DNA of 21,828 nt from Candidatus Faecivivens stercorigallinarum (lineage in GTDB: Bacteria > Bacillota > Clostridia > Oscillospirales > Ruminococcaceae), in assembly GCA_018715465.1 (NCBI GenBank), contig DVLN01000075.1, forward strand, positions 1 through 21,828, given 5' to 3'. Within the stretch, counting starts at the first letter, position 1. Every line of letters starts with the position of its first letter. This document shows positions 13,976 through 21,790 of this stretch, one piece after another. The notes below the pieces were generated by a model. It had not been told where the DNA came from. It searched no databases and saw nothing but the letters and a program-made list of their open reading frames with translations. Made by a program: the position numbers and the translations under genes.

Positions 13976-14062
13976 CTTCCGCCTGCACTGTGCCCGTACT
14001 CCCCTGCCTGGGCATACCGCCGACACTTTCCTGCAAATCATACCCCATTGGAGGACTGGAAA

Positions 14063-14461
14063 ATGCTGACAGAAACCATCCGAGTACTAATCGCACAGGC
14101 AGATCAGGCAATTCGTGAAGAGCGTTTTGATGACCTGATGGAGTTTTACACGGAAGACGCAGTGCTGGTCGTCCGACCCGGACTGGAAGTGCGCGGAAAA
14201 ACCGCCATCCGTGCGGCGTTTGTAAAAATCGCAGAATACTTTAACCACAGTCTTGTCCCGTCACAGGGTAATATGATTGTCATTGACGCAGGCGACACCG
14301 CGCTGGTGCTTTCCCAGTCGTTTGTACCCGCGGAGCTGAAACCGGACAGCGAATACCCTTCCGAGCGGCGGGCGACCTATGTTTACCGGCTGGTAAACGG
14401 AAAATGGCTGTGTGCCATCGACAATTCTTACGGAACGACGCTTCTTGACTCATTCCAATAA
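14063..14461 (+). CDS. NTF2-like (SnoaL/DUF4440-type) small protein
   Basis: The 132-residue product has the pattern of NTF2-like cone-shaped folds: an N-terminal helix (IRVLIAQADQAIREERFDDLM), then EFYTEDAVLVVRPGLEVRGKTAIRAAF, and later beta strands ending with NGKWLCAIDNSYG. Such proteins include isomerases, dehydratases and proteins of unknown function; no catalytic set is recognised. The ATG at 14063 follows GGAGG with an 8-nt spacer; codons upstream in the same frame lie in the repeat and are not family-like. It ends 32 nt before purD and is likely co-transcribed with it, but a link to purine synthesis is not evident. Confidence 0.8.
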   Translation: MLTETIRVLIAQADQAIREERFDDLMEFYTEDAVLVVRPGLEVRGKTAIRAAFVKIAEYFNHSLVPSQGNMIVIDAGDTALVLSQSFVPAELKPDSEYPSERRATYVYRLVNGKWLCAIDNSYGTTLLDSFQ

Positions 14462-14493
14462 CATAACATCCCAATTGAAAGGTGGACTTTCCG

Positions 14494-15759
14494 ATGAAAG
14501 TACTGGTAATCGGTTCCGGCGGACGTGAACACGCCATCGTGCTGGGACTGCTCAAATCCCCCAAAGTCACCGAACTTTGGTGCGCACCGGGCAACGGCGG
14601 CATCAGCGCAGTAGCCCATACTGCCCCCGTAGGCGTCATGGACAAAGAGGGCATGGTTGCGTTTGCCAAGGAAAAAGGCATCGAATTTGCGGTTGTAGCG
14701 CCCGACGATCCCCTCGCAGCAGGCATGGCCGACGCGATGGAAGAAGCTGGCATCCCGGCATTCGGCCCGAGCGCAAAGGCTGCCCAGATCGAAGCAAGCA
14801 AGGTTTTCTCCAAAAACCTGATGAAGAAATACGGCATTCCGACCGCTGCCTATGAGACTTTTGAGGACGAGGATGCAGCCATCGCCTACCTGAAAGCGCA
14901 GAACAGCTACCCTGCCGTTATCAAGGCGGACGGCCTTGCACTGGGCAAAGGCGTTATCATCGCCGCAAATGAAGCCGAGGCTGTCGAAGCTGTCCACGAG
15001 ATGATGAGCGAAGGCAAGTTCGGTGATTCGGGACGCCGCGTTGTCATTGAAGAGTTCCTGACCGGGCCGGAAGTTTCGGTACTGTCTTTTACTGATGGTA
15101 AAACTGTTGTTCCGATGATCTCCTCCAAAGACCACAAGCGTGCAAACGACAACGACGAGGGCCTGAACACCGGCGGCATGGGCACAATTGCCCCGAACCC
15201 GTTCTATACCCCCGAGGTTGCGGCCGAGTGCATGGAAAAGATTTTCCTGCCGACCATCGACGCGATGAACAAGGAAGGCCGTACCTTCAAAGGCTGCCTG
15301 TACTTTGGCCTGATGATCACCCCCAAAGGCCCGAAGGTCATCGAATATAACTGCCGTTTCGGCGACCCGGAGACACAGGTTGTCCTGCCGCTTCTGAAAA
15401 GCGACCTGCTGGAAATTATGATGGCTGTACAGGCAGGGCGTCTGAGCGAAGTACCGGTCGAGTTCTCGGATGAGACAGCAGCCTGTGTTGTCATGGCATC
15501 GGGCGGCTATCCTGTCAAGTACCAGAGCGGATACGAGATCACCGGTCTGGACGAAAAGGGTCAGGCTGAGGGCGTAACGGTCTATCATGCAGGAACCAAG
15601 CTGGTTGACGGCAAGTTTGTCACAGCTGGCGGGCGTGTTCTCGGTGTAACCGCGACCGGAAAGACGCTGGATGAAGCGCTCAGCCGTGCATATGCGGGCG
15701 TTGAAAAAATCCACTTTACCGATGTCCACTACCGTCACGACATCGGGCGCACAAAATAA
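14494..15759 (+). CDS. purD: GAR synthetase PurD
   Basis: PurD (phosphoribosylamine-glycine ligase) joins glycine to 5-phosphoribosylamine with ATP. The 421-residue product has the N-terminal GSGGREHA (7-14), the ATP-grasp motif KADGLALGKGV (144-154), DHKRANDNDEGLNTGGMG and the metal/ATP site EYNCRFGDPETQ, all normal for the family and at full length. I chose the ATG at 14494, 8 nt after GAAAGGTGG; a GTG at 14482 overlaps that site. It is separated from the other purine genes by about 0.9 kb of repeat copy D and one small gene, and is followed by a terminator. Confidence 0.97.
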   Translation: MKVLVIGSGGREHAIVLGLLKSPKVTELWCAPGNGGISAVAHTAPVGVMDKEGMVAFAKEKGIEFAVVAPDDPLAAGMADAMEEAGIPAFGPSAKAAQIEASKVFSKNLMKKYGIPTAAYETFEDEDAAIAYLKAQNSYPAVIKADGLALGKGVIIAANEAEAVEAVHEMMSEGKFGDSGRRVVIEEFLTGPEVSVLSFTDGKTVVPMISSKDHKRANDNDEGLNTGGMGTIAPNPFYTPEVAAECMEKIFLPTIDAMNKEGRTFKGCLYFGLMITPKGPKVIEYNCRFGDPETQVVLPLLKSDLLEIMMAVQAGRLSEVPVEFSDETAACVVMASGGYPVKYQSGYEITGLDEKGQAEGVTVYHAGTKLVDGKFVTAGGRVLGVTATGKTLDEALSRAYAGVEKIHFTDVHYRHDIGRTK

Positions 15760-15770
15760 TTGATATTAGA

Positions 15771-15814
15771 AAACCAGCTTCTTTCGTCAAACGGCGAAGG
15801 GAGCTGGTTTTTGT
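15771..15814 (+). terminator. Intrinsic terminator after purD
   Basis: AAACCAGCT (15771-15779) pairs with AGCTGGTTT (15802-15810), followed by TTGTTGTGTTT. A shorter inner TCG/CGA pairing is possible. It ends the purine transcript 11 nt after the purD stop. Confidence 0.85.
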
Positions 15815-15852
15815 TGTGTTTATTTTCGCAAGGTTGGAATGCTGCACCAAAA

Positions 15853-15900
15853 GCCTCTCTTTTGAGAAAGGTGTCACCGCGCAAGCAATGACGGAGAGAG
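15853..15900 (+). repeat. Second short hairpin repeat family, degenerate copy
   Basis: A GCCTC...GAGAAAGGTG hairpin followed by a GTCACCG...TGACGG segment. It matches the complement of the cleaner copy at 20420-20467 with several differences. This family is distinct from the hairpin-mosaic element. Confidence 0.65.
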
Positions 15901-15940
15901 TTTTGTCATACACTCACATCATTCCGCCGGGAGGTTGTAC

Positions 15941-16339
15941 CGCCACACGACTGTCCACCGGACAGTCGGTGGGGATAGCAGTCGAAAACTTGTCAGCGCC
16001 GTGCCGGCCGACGTATTTTTACCTGACTGCGTAAGTCGATGAAGATATCCTCGCTCGATTTTTATGGATAAAGGGGGCATTGAACCCCCTTTATCCATAG
16101 GGGACGCCCTTGCTATGCGTCCCCTACGCCCAATGCCTGCGGGCATTGGACTACCCCTTGCTGAGCTAATTTTGGGGAGAAAAGATTTCGCTCTCTGCGG
16201 AGAGCGACCAGGACGCTGTCCTGGACCTGCAAGCCTTTGAAAAGGCTTGACCTAAACTTTTATATCATTACCGTACCCACATTGTGCGTAATCCAACCCC
16301 GACGCTCTGCGCGTCGGTCGAACAGATGGACAGCTGGTT
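15941..16339 (-). repeat. Hairpin-mosaic repeat, copy E
   Basis: Read on the minus strand it follows the uvrC stop codon almost directly: hairpin 16299-16317 (shared with copy D), an extended -10-like TGATATAAA (complement 16259-16267), the conserved core leader, hairpins 16189-16206 (7 bp, CGCA loop) and 16128-16151 (10 positions with one G-T pair, CGCA loop), a 9-bp hairpin at about 16100-16126, and the 35-nt hairpin 16064-16098 (14 bp, loop TTCAATG). The right block (about 15985-16028) is a diverged form of that in B, D and F, followed by the palindrome CTGTCCACCGGACAG at 15951-15965. It separates the convergent purD and uvrC genes. Confidence 0.87.
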
Positions 16340-18154
16340 TTATAATTCCGCAATAACCGCGATCAAATCCTTGGCGGTCTGTTCGTTGATTTTCAGTTCA
16401 TCCATCAATTCCTGAGCAGTCGCAGCCTTCATTTTCGGTTTAGTCGGCCATTTTACCATAAACTTTTTCAGTTTGACGTCGCCAATCCCGCGCACCTCTT
16501 TGATCTTCGAGGTCATATCCGCCTTTTTATGCAGCATCCGCTGATAAGCAATCGCGTACCGGTGCACCTCGTCCTGTATCGCCGTCACCATGGTAAACGC
16601 CGAGCGGGTCATCGAAAGGGCAATCTCCCCTTCCCCGGTCGTCAGCGCACGGGTTCTATGGCGGTTATCCTTGACCATGCCGAACAGCGCGGTGTGAATC
16701 CCGAGTTCCTCAAGCACCGGCGCGACCGCGTTGACATGTCCCTTGCCGCCGTCCAGCAAAATCAAATCCGGCAGCCTTGAAAACCCGGGATCGCCGTCCA
16801 GATACCGGACAAAACGTCTTCTCAGTACCTCCCGCATCGACCCGTAGTCATCCTGACCAACCACGTCACGGATTGCAAACCTCCGGTATGCCTTTTTCAG
16901 CGGCCGTCCGTTTTCAAAGACGATCATCCCGCCGACCCGTCCGGTCTCACCCCAGTTGGAAATATCGTAAGCCTCGATATAGATAGGCGTTGCCGGCATC
17001 CCGAGCAGCCGCTGCAATTCTTCGAGTGCGGCGACCTCCCGTCCGGTACGCTTGATCTTGTGCGCGAGCTGTTCGAGGGCGTTATTTCCCGCCATCTCCA
17101 TCAGCTTTTTGCGTTCGCCCCTCTGCGGAACAACAGCCTGGACATTGTGCCCGCACTGCACCCGCAGAAACTCGGCAAACATTTCCATATCAGCAGCCGC
17201 TTTATCCAGCACAACCGCCTTCGGGATATCCTCCCGCCCAGTATAATACCGATAGATGAATTCTTCGCGTACTTCGTCGGCACTGCCCTGTTTATCGAAG
17301 GTAAAGTTTTCCTTGTCGGCAATTTTTCCCTCGCGTATCTTGAGAATCACACAGCTGACCAGCCCGCCGTTTTCAGCGAACCCCCAGACATCCATCTGCC
17401 GGTCTTCACCCAGAAAGACAGTCTGTTTTTCCGAAATCCGCTTAATTGCCGCCAGCTGATCCCGCAGTCTTGCGGCCCGCTCAAAGTCGAGTGCGTCGGA
17501 AGCCTCGAACATCTGCCGTTCCAGCTCGTCGATTGATGCCGTCCCGCCGCCGCGGATATATTTGACTGCTTCGTCGATAATGTTCTGATACTCCCCACGG
17601 GATATTTTGCCCTGACACAATCCCATGCAGCGTTTGATATGGAAATTAAGACAGGGCCTTGCCTTTTTAAAGTCCTGCGGGAACTTGCGGTTGCAGGTCG
17701 GCAGCTTAAAGATCAGCCCGGCCTGTTCGACCGTCTCCCGCACAACAAACCCGCTCATATACGGCCCGATCAGCAGCCCGTTATCCTGGGGTTTCTGCAT
17801 AACGGCCTCAATGCGTGGAAACTCCTCGTCGGTGACATGGATATAGTGGTAGCCCTTGTCGTCCATCAGCAGGATGTTGTACTTCGGGCGGTAGTGCTTG
17901 ATCAGCGAACATTCCAGCACCAGCGCTTCAAATTCGCTTGCTGTGACGATGAAGTCGAAGTCATTGACACAGCTGACCATCTGTCTCGTCTTTTCGGTAT
18001 GGGAGGAATTTTCGCGGAAATAGCTGACCACCCGGTTTTTAAGGGCCTTGGCCTTGCCGACATAGATAATCTCGCCGGTCCTGTCTTTCATTAAATAGCA
18101 TCCGGGTTCCAGCGGCAGCAGCAGGGCTTTGGCCCGCAGTTCATCAATATTCAT
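16340..18154 (-). CDS. uvrC: Excinuclease ABC subunit UvrC
   Basis: UvrC makes both incisions around a lesion marked by UvrA/UvrB in nucleotide excision repair. The 604-residue product has the N-terminal GIY-YIG nuclease (GCYLMKD to IIYVGKAK, 18-36), four Cys typical of the UvrC iron-sulfur site (154, 168, 176, 180 in PTCNRKF and ARPCLNFHIKRCMGLC), a UVR helix pair binding UvrB (about 199-234), an RNase H-like endonuclease domain (IEAYDISNWGETGRVGGMIV, DLILLDGGKGHVNAV) and C-terminal helix-hairpin-helix motifs (VRGIGDVKLKKF). The ATG at 18154 follows GGGAGG with a 5-nt spacer; a TTG one codon upstream is less likely. It lies 52 nt after the peptidase gene and is probably co-transcribed with it. 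Confidence 0.97.
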   Translation of the reverse strand: MNIDELRAKALLLPLEPGCYLMKDRTGEIIYVGKAKALKNRVVSYFRENSSHTEKTRQMVSCVNDFDFIVTASEFEALVLECSLIKHYRPKYNILLMDDKGYHYIHVTDEEFPRIEAVMQKPQDNGLLIGPYMSGFVVRETVEQAGLIFKLPTCNRKFPQDFKKARPCLNFHIKRCMGLCQGKISRGEYQNIIDEAVKYIRGGGTASIDELERQMFEASDALDFERAARLRDQLAAIKRISEKQTVFLGEDRQMDVWGFAENGGLVSCVILKIREGKIADKENFTFDKQGSADEVREEFIYRYYTGREDIPKAVVLDKAAADMEMFAEFLRVQCGHNVQAVVPQRGERKKLMEMAGNNALEQLAHKIKRTGREVAALEELQRLLGMPATPIYIEAYDISNWGETGRVGGMIVFENGRPLKKAYRRFAIRDVVGQDDYGSMREVLRRRFVRYLDGDPGFSRLPDLILLDGGKGHVNAVAPVLEELGIHTALFGMVKDNRHRTRALTTGEGEIALSMTRSAFTMVTAIQDEVHRYAIAYQRMLHKKADMTSKIKEVRGIGDVKLKKFMVKWPTKPKMKAATAQELMDELKINEQTAKDLIAVIAEL

Positions 18155-18165
18155 CAAAACCTCCC

Positions 18166-18180
18166 GCGGAGCAGCTCCGC
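18166..18180 (-). promoter_or_regulatory. Small hairpin next to the uvrC ribosome binding site
   Basis: GCGGAG/CTCCGC, 6 bp with a 3-nt loop, directly abuts the GGGAGG ribosome binding site (18160-18165). It could tune uvrC translation relative to the gene before it. Confidence 0.4.
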
Positions 18181-18206
18181 CTGTTCAAACCGCATGTATA
18201 CAGCAG

Positions 18207-19655
18207 TTATTCTCCATCCGTGATCACAACCGCCCGGCTGCCCATTCCTGCGAAGATCTCCGCGAACCGGCCGCGTTCCGCCTCCCATTCACCATAGATT
18301 GGGTCGGCGAGCGTTACGGTGTCGTCGTCAATGCCGGACAATACAACGCAGTGCAGCCCACCATAAGGGTGTTCGGTCGTGCCATCAGGCAGCATCCAGG
18401 TGTAGCCGGTCCTGCGGACGTCAGCCAGCTGCTGTGTCACCCATACGATCACCGGACGGCCCTTTTGCAGCCACCCGGCGAGTTCGTCCAGATCAGCGCC
18501 GGTGACAGATATTGCGGTCAGTTCGGAACCTGCGTCCTTGAGATAGTCGTTTGCAGCCTCGATAATTGGCCCTTCAAAACAGTACCAGCCGGAAGTGGTG
18601 GCAGGGTCGCCGACATAAGCAGTTTCGGGGTCAGGCACCGACATCATCCCGTTTTGATAGGTAATTTTTCCAGTCGGAAGATATTTTTGAGCAAGTTCGG
18701 TATGGCTGACCGAAAAGCCGTAATACTGCAAGACCTCCGCAAGGCTTGTCACCTCGCAACCATTGGGCAGTGCCGGGTTTTGCAGGATCACCGGGACATC
18801 AAGCTGCACATTTTCGAGCATAAGACCATCCTCCCCAAACTGATAGGCAATTCCGTCGATTTCCACCTTTCCGGTGTACATCCGGCCATTGGCGTCATAA
18901 TACCGGACGCCGTCGGACATCTGCACCAGGCCGGTGATAAGCCTGCCAGCGTCATCGAACAGGTAAGGAACGCCGTCGATTTCGATTTCACCGGAGACCG
19001 CCTTTCCCAACTGATCGCGCCAATAGATGCCGTCGAATTCTTCCGACCAGCCGGAGACAGGCGCACCGTTGCTGTCCAACAGCGACAGGGAGCCGTCGAT
19101 CATGACAAGCCCGCTCTGCATCACACCATCGTTATTATAGTAGCGCAAACCGGCGGAAGTATTCGTCCAACCGGTCGCGAGGATACCATCCAGCCCGGCG
19201 AAATAGCTCTGACCCTCAAATGAGAAATCCCCCATGACCATTGCGCCGTCATCACCAAAAAACCGCGTGCCCAGTTCTGAATGGACAAAACCGGTCTGCG
19301 GATATCCGAATACAAAGAAGTATATCTTTTCATCGACAATTGTCAATCCGTCAGCAGGGTTCCCGTTCTGATCAACGTAAAAAGGAACGCCGTTCTCATC
19401 CATCTTCCAGCCGGAAGATACCGCGAGCGGCTGTGCATCGACAGCCGGAGATTCATCAGCTGCTGCGGATGTTTCCAGCCCAGCGATTTTATCCTGTGCG
19501 AAGACAGGCCGGGAAGCCGCGAAATTATCCAACAGGAAAAGTCCCGCCCCCAGTGACAGGGAAGCGAGACAGCAGCCGAGGCAAAAGGTAAACCGGGTAA
19601 AGCGGTCACGTCTATTACGGTAAAACGAGACACGATGCACGTAGCGTCCAGGCAT
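18207..19655 (-). CDS. Membrane-anchored C39-like peptidase with ten wall-binding-type repeats
   Basis: The 482-residue product has a basic N-terminus, a hydrophobic segment (about 24-42) acting as signal or anchor, then ten consecutive 20-residue repeats (about 81-280) with the G-W/L...Y-Y/F-x-x-x-G pattern of choline/cell-wall-binding repeats. The C-terminal part (about 287-482) is a Peptidase_C39_2-like papain-fold domain: Cys300 in LPNGCEVTSLAEVL, His435 in YGGLHCVVLSG and Asp451 in LADPIYGEW form a plausible catalytic triad. It probably acts outside the membrane at the wall; substrate unknown. The ATG at 19655 follows TAGGAGC with a 6-nt spacer; codons upstream from 19676 overlap that site. 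It precedes uvrC by 52 nt. Confidence 0.88.
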   Translation of the reverse strand: MPGRYVHRVSFYRNRRDRFTRFTFCLGCCLASLSLGAGLFLLDNFAASRPVFAQDKIAGLETSAAADESPAVDAQPLAVSSGWKMDENGVPFYVDQNGNPADGLTIVDEKIYFFVFGYPQTGFVHSELGTRFFGDDGAMVMGDFSFEGQSYFAGLDGILATGWTNTSAGLRYYNNDGVMQSGLVMIDGSLSLLDSNGAPVSGWSEEFDGIYWRDQLGKAVSGEIEIDGVPYLFDDAGRLITGLVQMSDGVRYYDANGRMYTGKVEIDGIAYQFGEDGLMLENVQLDVPVILQNPALPNGCEVTSLAEVLQYYGFSVSHTELAQKYLPTGKITYQNGMMSVPDPETAYVGDPATTSGWYCFEGPIIEAANDYLKDAGSELTAISVTGADLDELAGWLQKGRPVIVWVTQQLADVRRTGYTWMLPDGTTEHPYGGLHCVVLSGIDDDTVTLADPIYGEWEAERGRFAEIFAGMGSRAVVITDGE

Positions 19656-19696
19656 ACAACAGCTCCTAACATTCAAAACCTGACTTATTCTTCTCT

Positions 19697-19724
19697 ATTT
19701 TACCACATTCTCCAATTTTTTCAA
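19697..19724 (-). promoter_or_regulatory. Promoter of the peptidase-uvrC operon
   Basis: Minus strand: TTGAAA (19719-19724), a 16-nt spacer and TAAAAT (19697-19702), about 42 nt before the ATG. Repeat copy F begins 2 bp beyond the -35 box. Confidence 0.65.
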
Positions 19725-19725
19725 G

Positions 19726-20250
19726 GCCCGGCGCAGTGTCCGGGCTGACTTGTTCGCGGCGCAGAGCAGCAATCCAGCTGGTTGCTCGCTCCCTTATTCG
19801 CGGCGCAGAGCCTGCGCTCCCTTGTTCGCGTTGGTCGGCCACGTTCCGATGGCCTCGATTGTGAAAATAACAGCCTTAGCGAACGCGCCGGGTAGGCTGT
19901 GAGTAACGATAAGCACTTTTTTACGGAATCAGTGAATTAAAAGTTTAGGTCAAGCCTTTTCAAAGGCTTGCGGGGTCCAGCGGGCAGAGCCCCTGGTCGC
20001 CCGTCGCAACGGGCGAAATCCCCTTCCCCAAAATTAGCTCAGCAAGGGGTAGCCCAACGCCCGCAGGCGTTGGGCGTAGGGGACGCATAGCAAGGGCGTC
20101 CTCTATGGGAAAAGGCCGTTCGACGCGGCCTTTTCCCATAAACGAGCGAGGACAAGACTTCCGGCTTACCCGCTCAGGTGGGACTACGTGGGGCGGCACG
20201 CCGCTGACGACAATTAGCTGCCTGCTCTTGTTGACTGTCCGGTGGACAGT
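19726..20250 (+). repeat. Hairpin-mosaic repeat, copy F
   Basis: It starts with the hairpin 19726-19745 (GCCCGG/CCGGGC) next to the peptidase promoter. The left arm has the AGCAATCCAGCTGGTTGCT hairpin (19769-19787, identical in copy B) and a unit at about 19822-19893. The core begins near 19937 with hairpins 19999-20014 (6 bp, CGCA loop), 20052-20075 (perfect 10 bp, CGCA loop), about 20077-20104 and the 35-nt hairpin 20105-20139 (14 bp, loop TTCGACG). The right end has the shared block about 20173-20206 and the palindrome 20233-20257 (11-bp arms around CTGTCCGGTGGACAG). Confidence 0.88.
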
Positions 20251-20419
20251 CAACAACGGTATACGGTACCCGGTGTCCGGCGGAATGCTTCTGCTGCCTG
20301 TTTGCCAATGCTCTGGCCACGCCTTCGGTGCCCAGACCCGGTGCCCTGCTAACTAAATACCAATGCTTCGATCACGTTCTGAATGCTCAGCAAACGAACG
20401 TCGTTTCACCGCTCGTATA
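20251..20419. other. Gene-free stretch beyond repeat copy F
   Basis: It holds fragments resembling the left arm of the mosaic element (GGCGGAATGCTTCTGCTGCC at about 20279-20298, compare 3434-3453) and otherwise nothing I can assign. Confidence 0.45.
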
Positions 20420-20467
20420 CTCCTTCCGTCACCGCTAAAGCGGTGCCACCTCTCTCAAGAGGGAGGC
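20420..20467 (-). repeat. Second short hairpin repeat family, clean copy
   Basis: Two adjacent hairpins: CACCGC/GCGGTG around TAAA (about 20430-20445) and CCTCTCTC/GAGGGAGG (about 20449-20466, one wobble or mismatch). The complement of this 48-bp block is found in degraded form at 15853-15900. Similar paired hairpins are common in clostridial gut genomes as far as I recall; that is from memory, not a search. Confidence 0.7.
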
Positions 20468-20529
20468 CCGGTGTCCGGCATGTCGCCACCAGTACCCCTC
20501 TGCCGTCGCTTTCCTGCCGTCGGAGCAGC

Positions 20530-20569
20530 AAAAAAATACCGCCCAGCCGCATGAGCAGCCGAACGGTAT
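20530..20569 (-). terminator. Intrinsic terminator of the cation exporter gene
   Basis: On the minus strand ATACCG...CGGTAT (20536-20569) closes a stem of about 15 pairs including several G-T, followed by seven T residues (complement 20530-20536). It lies about 27 nt after the stop codon. Confidence 0.88.
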
Positions 20570-20595
20570 ACACAGTATCTTTAAACAGTCAGCGA

Positions 20596-21501
20596 TCAAT
20601 GGGAGCAGACGCCATCCTGCCTAGTCAGCATCGGGTTGACATGCACCATACAGTGTTTGACAACGGGGAACTGTGTTTCCATCGCATCATGGACCCTGGT
20701 TGCGACCTCATGCGCCTGCTCAAGAGGAGCTTTCGCATCAGCGGTAATCTCGACCTCGACATAGACCCTGTCGCCAAACAGACGGGTCTGGAGACTGTCA
20801 ACGCCAAGGACGCCATCCTGTGCAAGGATTGCCTCGCGCATTTCCTTTTCGACCTCATCCGGGCAGGCGCGGTCGGTCATTTTGGAAATCGCGTCACGGA
20901 ATACATCGTAAGCCGCCTTGAGGATAAAGACACAGATCACAACACTGGCAATCGGGTCAAGAACAGGCAGTCCCATTCGGGCACCGAAAATGCCGATAAA
21001 ACTGCCGACTGAGGAAAGGGCATCCGAACGGTGGTGCCATGCGTCGGCCATCAAAGCCGAAGAGCCGATTTTTTTGGCGGCAGCTCTTGTATACCAGTAC
21101 ATAGCCTCCTTGGAAACGATCGAGATGACAGCAGCGACAAGTGCCAGCCCGCCGGGGACGGTAAGCGCGGAAGCATCGCCGGTGATCTTTCCGATACCTG
21201 CCCAGCCGATGCCGAGCCCGGTTGCAGCGAGCATGACGGCCAGCAGAATCGCCGCGACACACTCAAACCGTTCATGCCCATACGGATGTTCCTTGTCGGA
21301 ATCCTTGCCGGAGAGCTTTACGCCTGCGATGACGACGAAGGTACTCAGCACATCGGAAGCCGAGTGCACCGCGTCGGAGACCATCGCGCCGGAATGCGCG
21401 AGGATACCGGCGGCCAGCTTGAAGACCGAGAGAACCAGGTTTCCGAGGATGGTCACCACCGATACCCGCATAGCCAGTTGTTCATTGCTTTTTTTGTCCA
21501 T
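20596..21501 (-). CDS. Cation diffusion facilitator, probable Co2+/Ni2+ exporter (CzcD-like)
   Basis: The 301-residue product is a CDF-family antiporter that moves divalent metal ions out of the cytoplasm in exchange for protons. It has an N-terminal six-helix membrane part: VTILGNLVLSVFKLAAGILA (TM1), the metal-site helix VSDAVHSASDVLST (Asp43, His46, Asp50), EHPYGHERFE between TM2 and TM3, and the second half of the site, DAWHHRSDALSS (His156, Asp160). The C-terminal cytoplasmic domain (about 215-290) ends with VVKHCMVHVNP. The site alone does not fix the metal, but the NiCo riboswitch in front of the gene points to cobalt and nickel. The start at 21501 follows AGGAGGT with a 7-nt spacer. 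It stands alone with its own terminator. Confidence 0.92.
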   Translation of the reverse strand: MDKKSNEQLAMRVSVVTILGNLVLSVFKLAAGILAHSGAMVSDAVHSASDVLSTFVVIAGVKLSGKDSDKEHPYGHERFECVAAILLAVMLAATGLGIGWAGIGKITGDASALTVPGGLALVAAVISIVSKEAMYWYTRAAAKKIGSSALMADAWHHRSDALSSVGSFIGIFGARMGLPVLDPIASVVICVFILKAAYDVFRDAISKMTDRACPDEVEKEMREAILAQDGVLGVDSLQTRLFGDRVYVEVEITADAKAPLEQAHEVATRVHDAMETQFPVVKHCMVHVNPMLTRQDGVCSH

Positions 21502-21576
21502 AAATGTTACCTCCTGAAATGGAAAGATAGCTCTTATGGCACTTCACCAGATCTCAGTGTGTATGCTCCCGGGTAT

Positions 21577-21620
21577 AAAAAAAGACACCTGCGGAACATA
21601 CGTACTGTCCCACAGATGTC
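21577..21620 (-). terminator. Expression-platform terminator of the NiCo riboswitch
   Basis: On the minus strand bases 21620 down to 21584 form a 15-pair stem with a GTACGTA loop, followed by seven T residues. The 5' arm of the terminator (from GACATCTGTGGGACAG) is also the 3' part of the riboswitch aptamer, so the two folds exclude each other. Confidence 0.88.
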
Positions 21621-21700
21621 GAATCGTCATCTGCTGCCGCGTGAGCGGCCCGGCCCCACAAACCCCGGCAAAGGGTTTATCGCCTGCTCAGTTTGTACTG
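21604..21700 (-). promoter_or_regulatory. NiCo (czcD-motif) cobalt/nickel riboswitch
   Basis: Read on the minus strand the region contains, in order, AACTGAGCAGGC, a variable hairpin (AAACCC/GGGGTTT), GCCGGGCCGC with a GCCGC/GCGGC hairpin, CAGATGA with its partner CATCTG, and TGTGGGACAGT. This string of conserved blocks matches what I remember of the NiCo riboswitch (the crystallised Erysipelotrichaceae example has AACUGAGCAGGC, GCCGGGCUGC, CAGAUGA, CAUCUGUGGGACAGU). Metal binding to the four-way junction should keep the terminator at 21577-21620 from forming, so Co2+ or Ni2+ would turn the exporter gene on. The aptamer edges are approximate. Confidence 0.9.
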
Positions 21701-21744
21701 TAGTTGCCCGAAAGGGTATGGTTGCAGTGCAAAGAGATATTTTT

Positions 21745-21773
21745 ATAATATCATATTCACCATCCCCTGTCGA
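21745..21773 (-). promoter_or_regulatory. Promoter of the riboswitch-exporter transcript
   Basis: Minus strand: TCGACA (21768-21773), a 17-nt spacer and TATTAT (21745-21750). Transcription would start near 21738, about 38 nt before the aptamer. Confidence 0.6.
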
Positions 21774-21790
21774 GGTTCCCAACCGATTTT

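Noticed and set aside
13808..14041. Repetitive minus-strand peptide across the 42-bp array
   Set aside because: A 42-bp period is 14 codons, so any frame stays open; no start signal or domain.
14428..15738. Long minus-strand open frame opposite purD
   Set aside because: Shadow of purD; no ribosome binding site or recognisable motif, and purD is complete.
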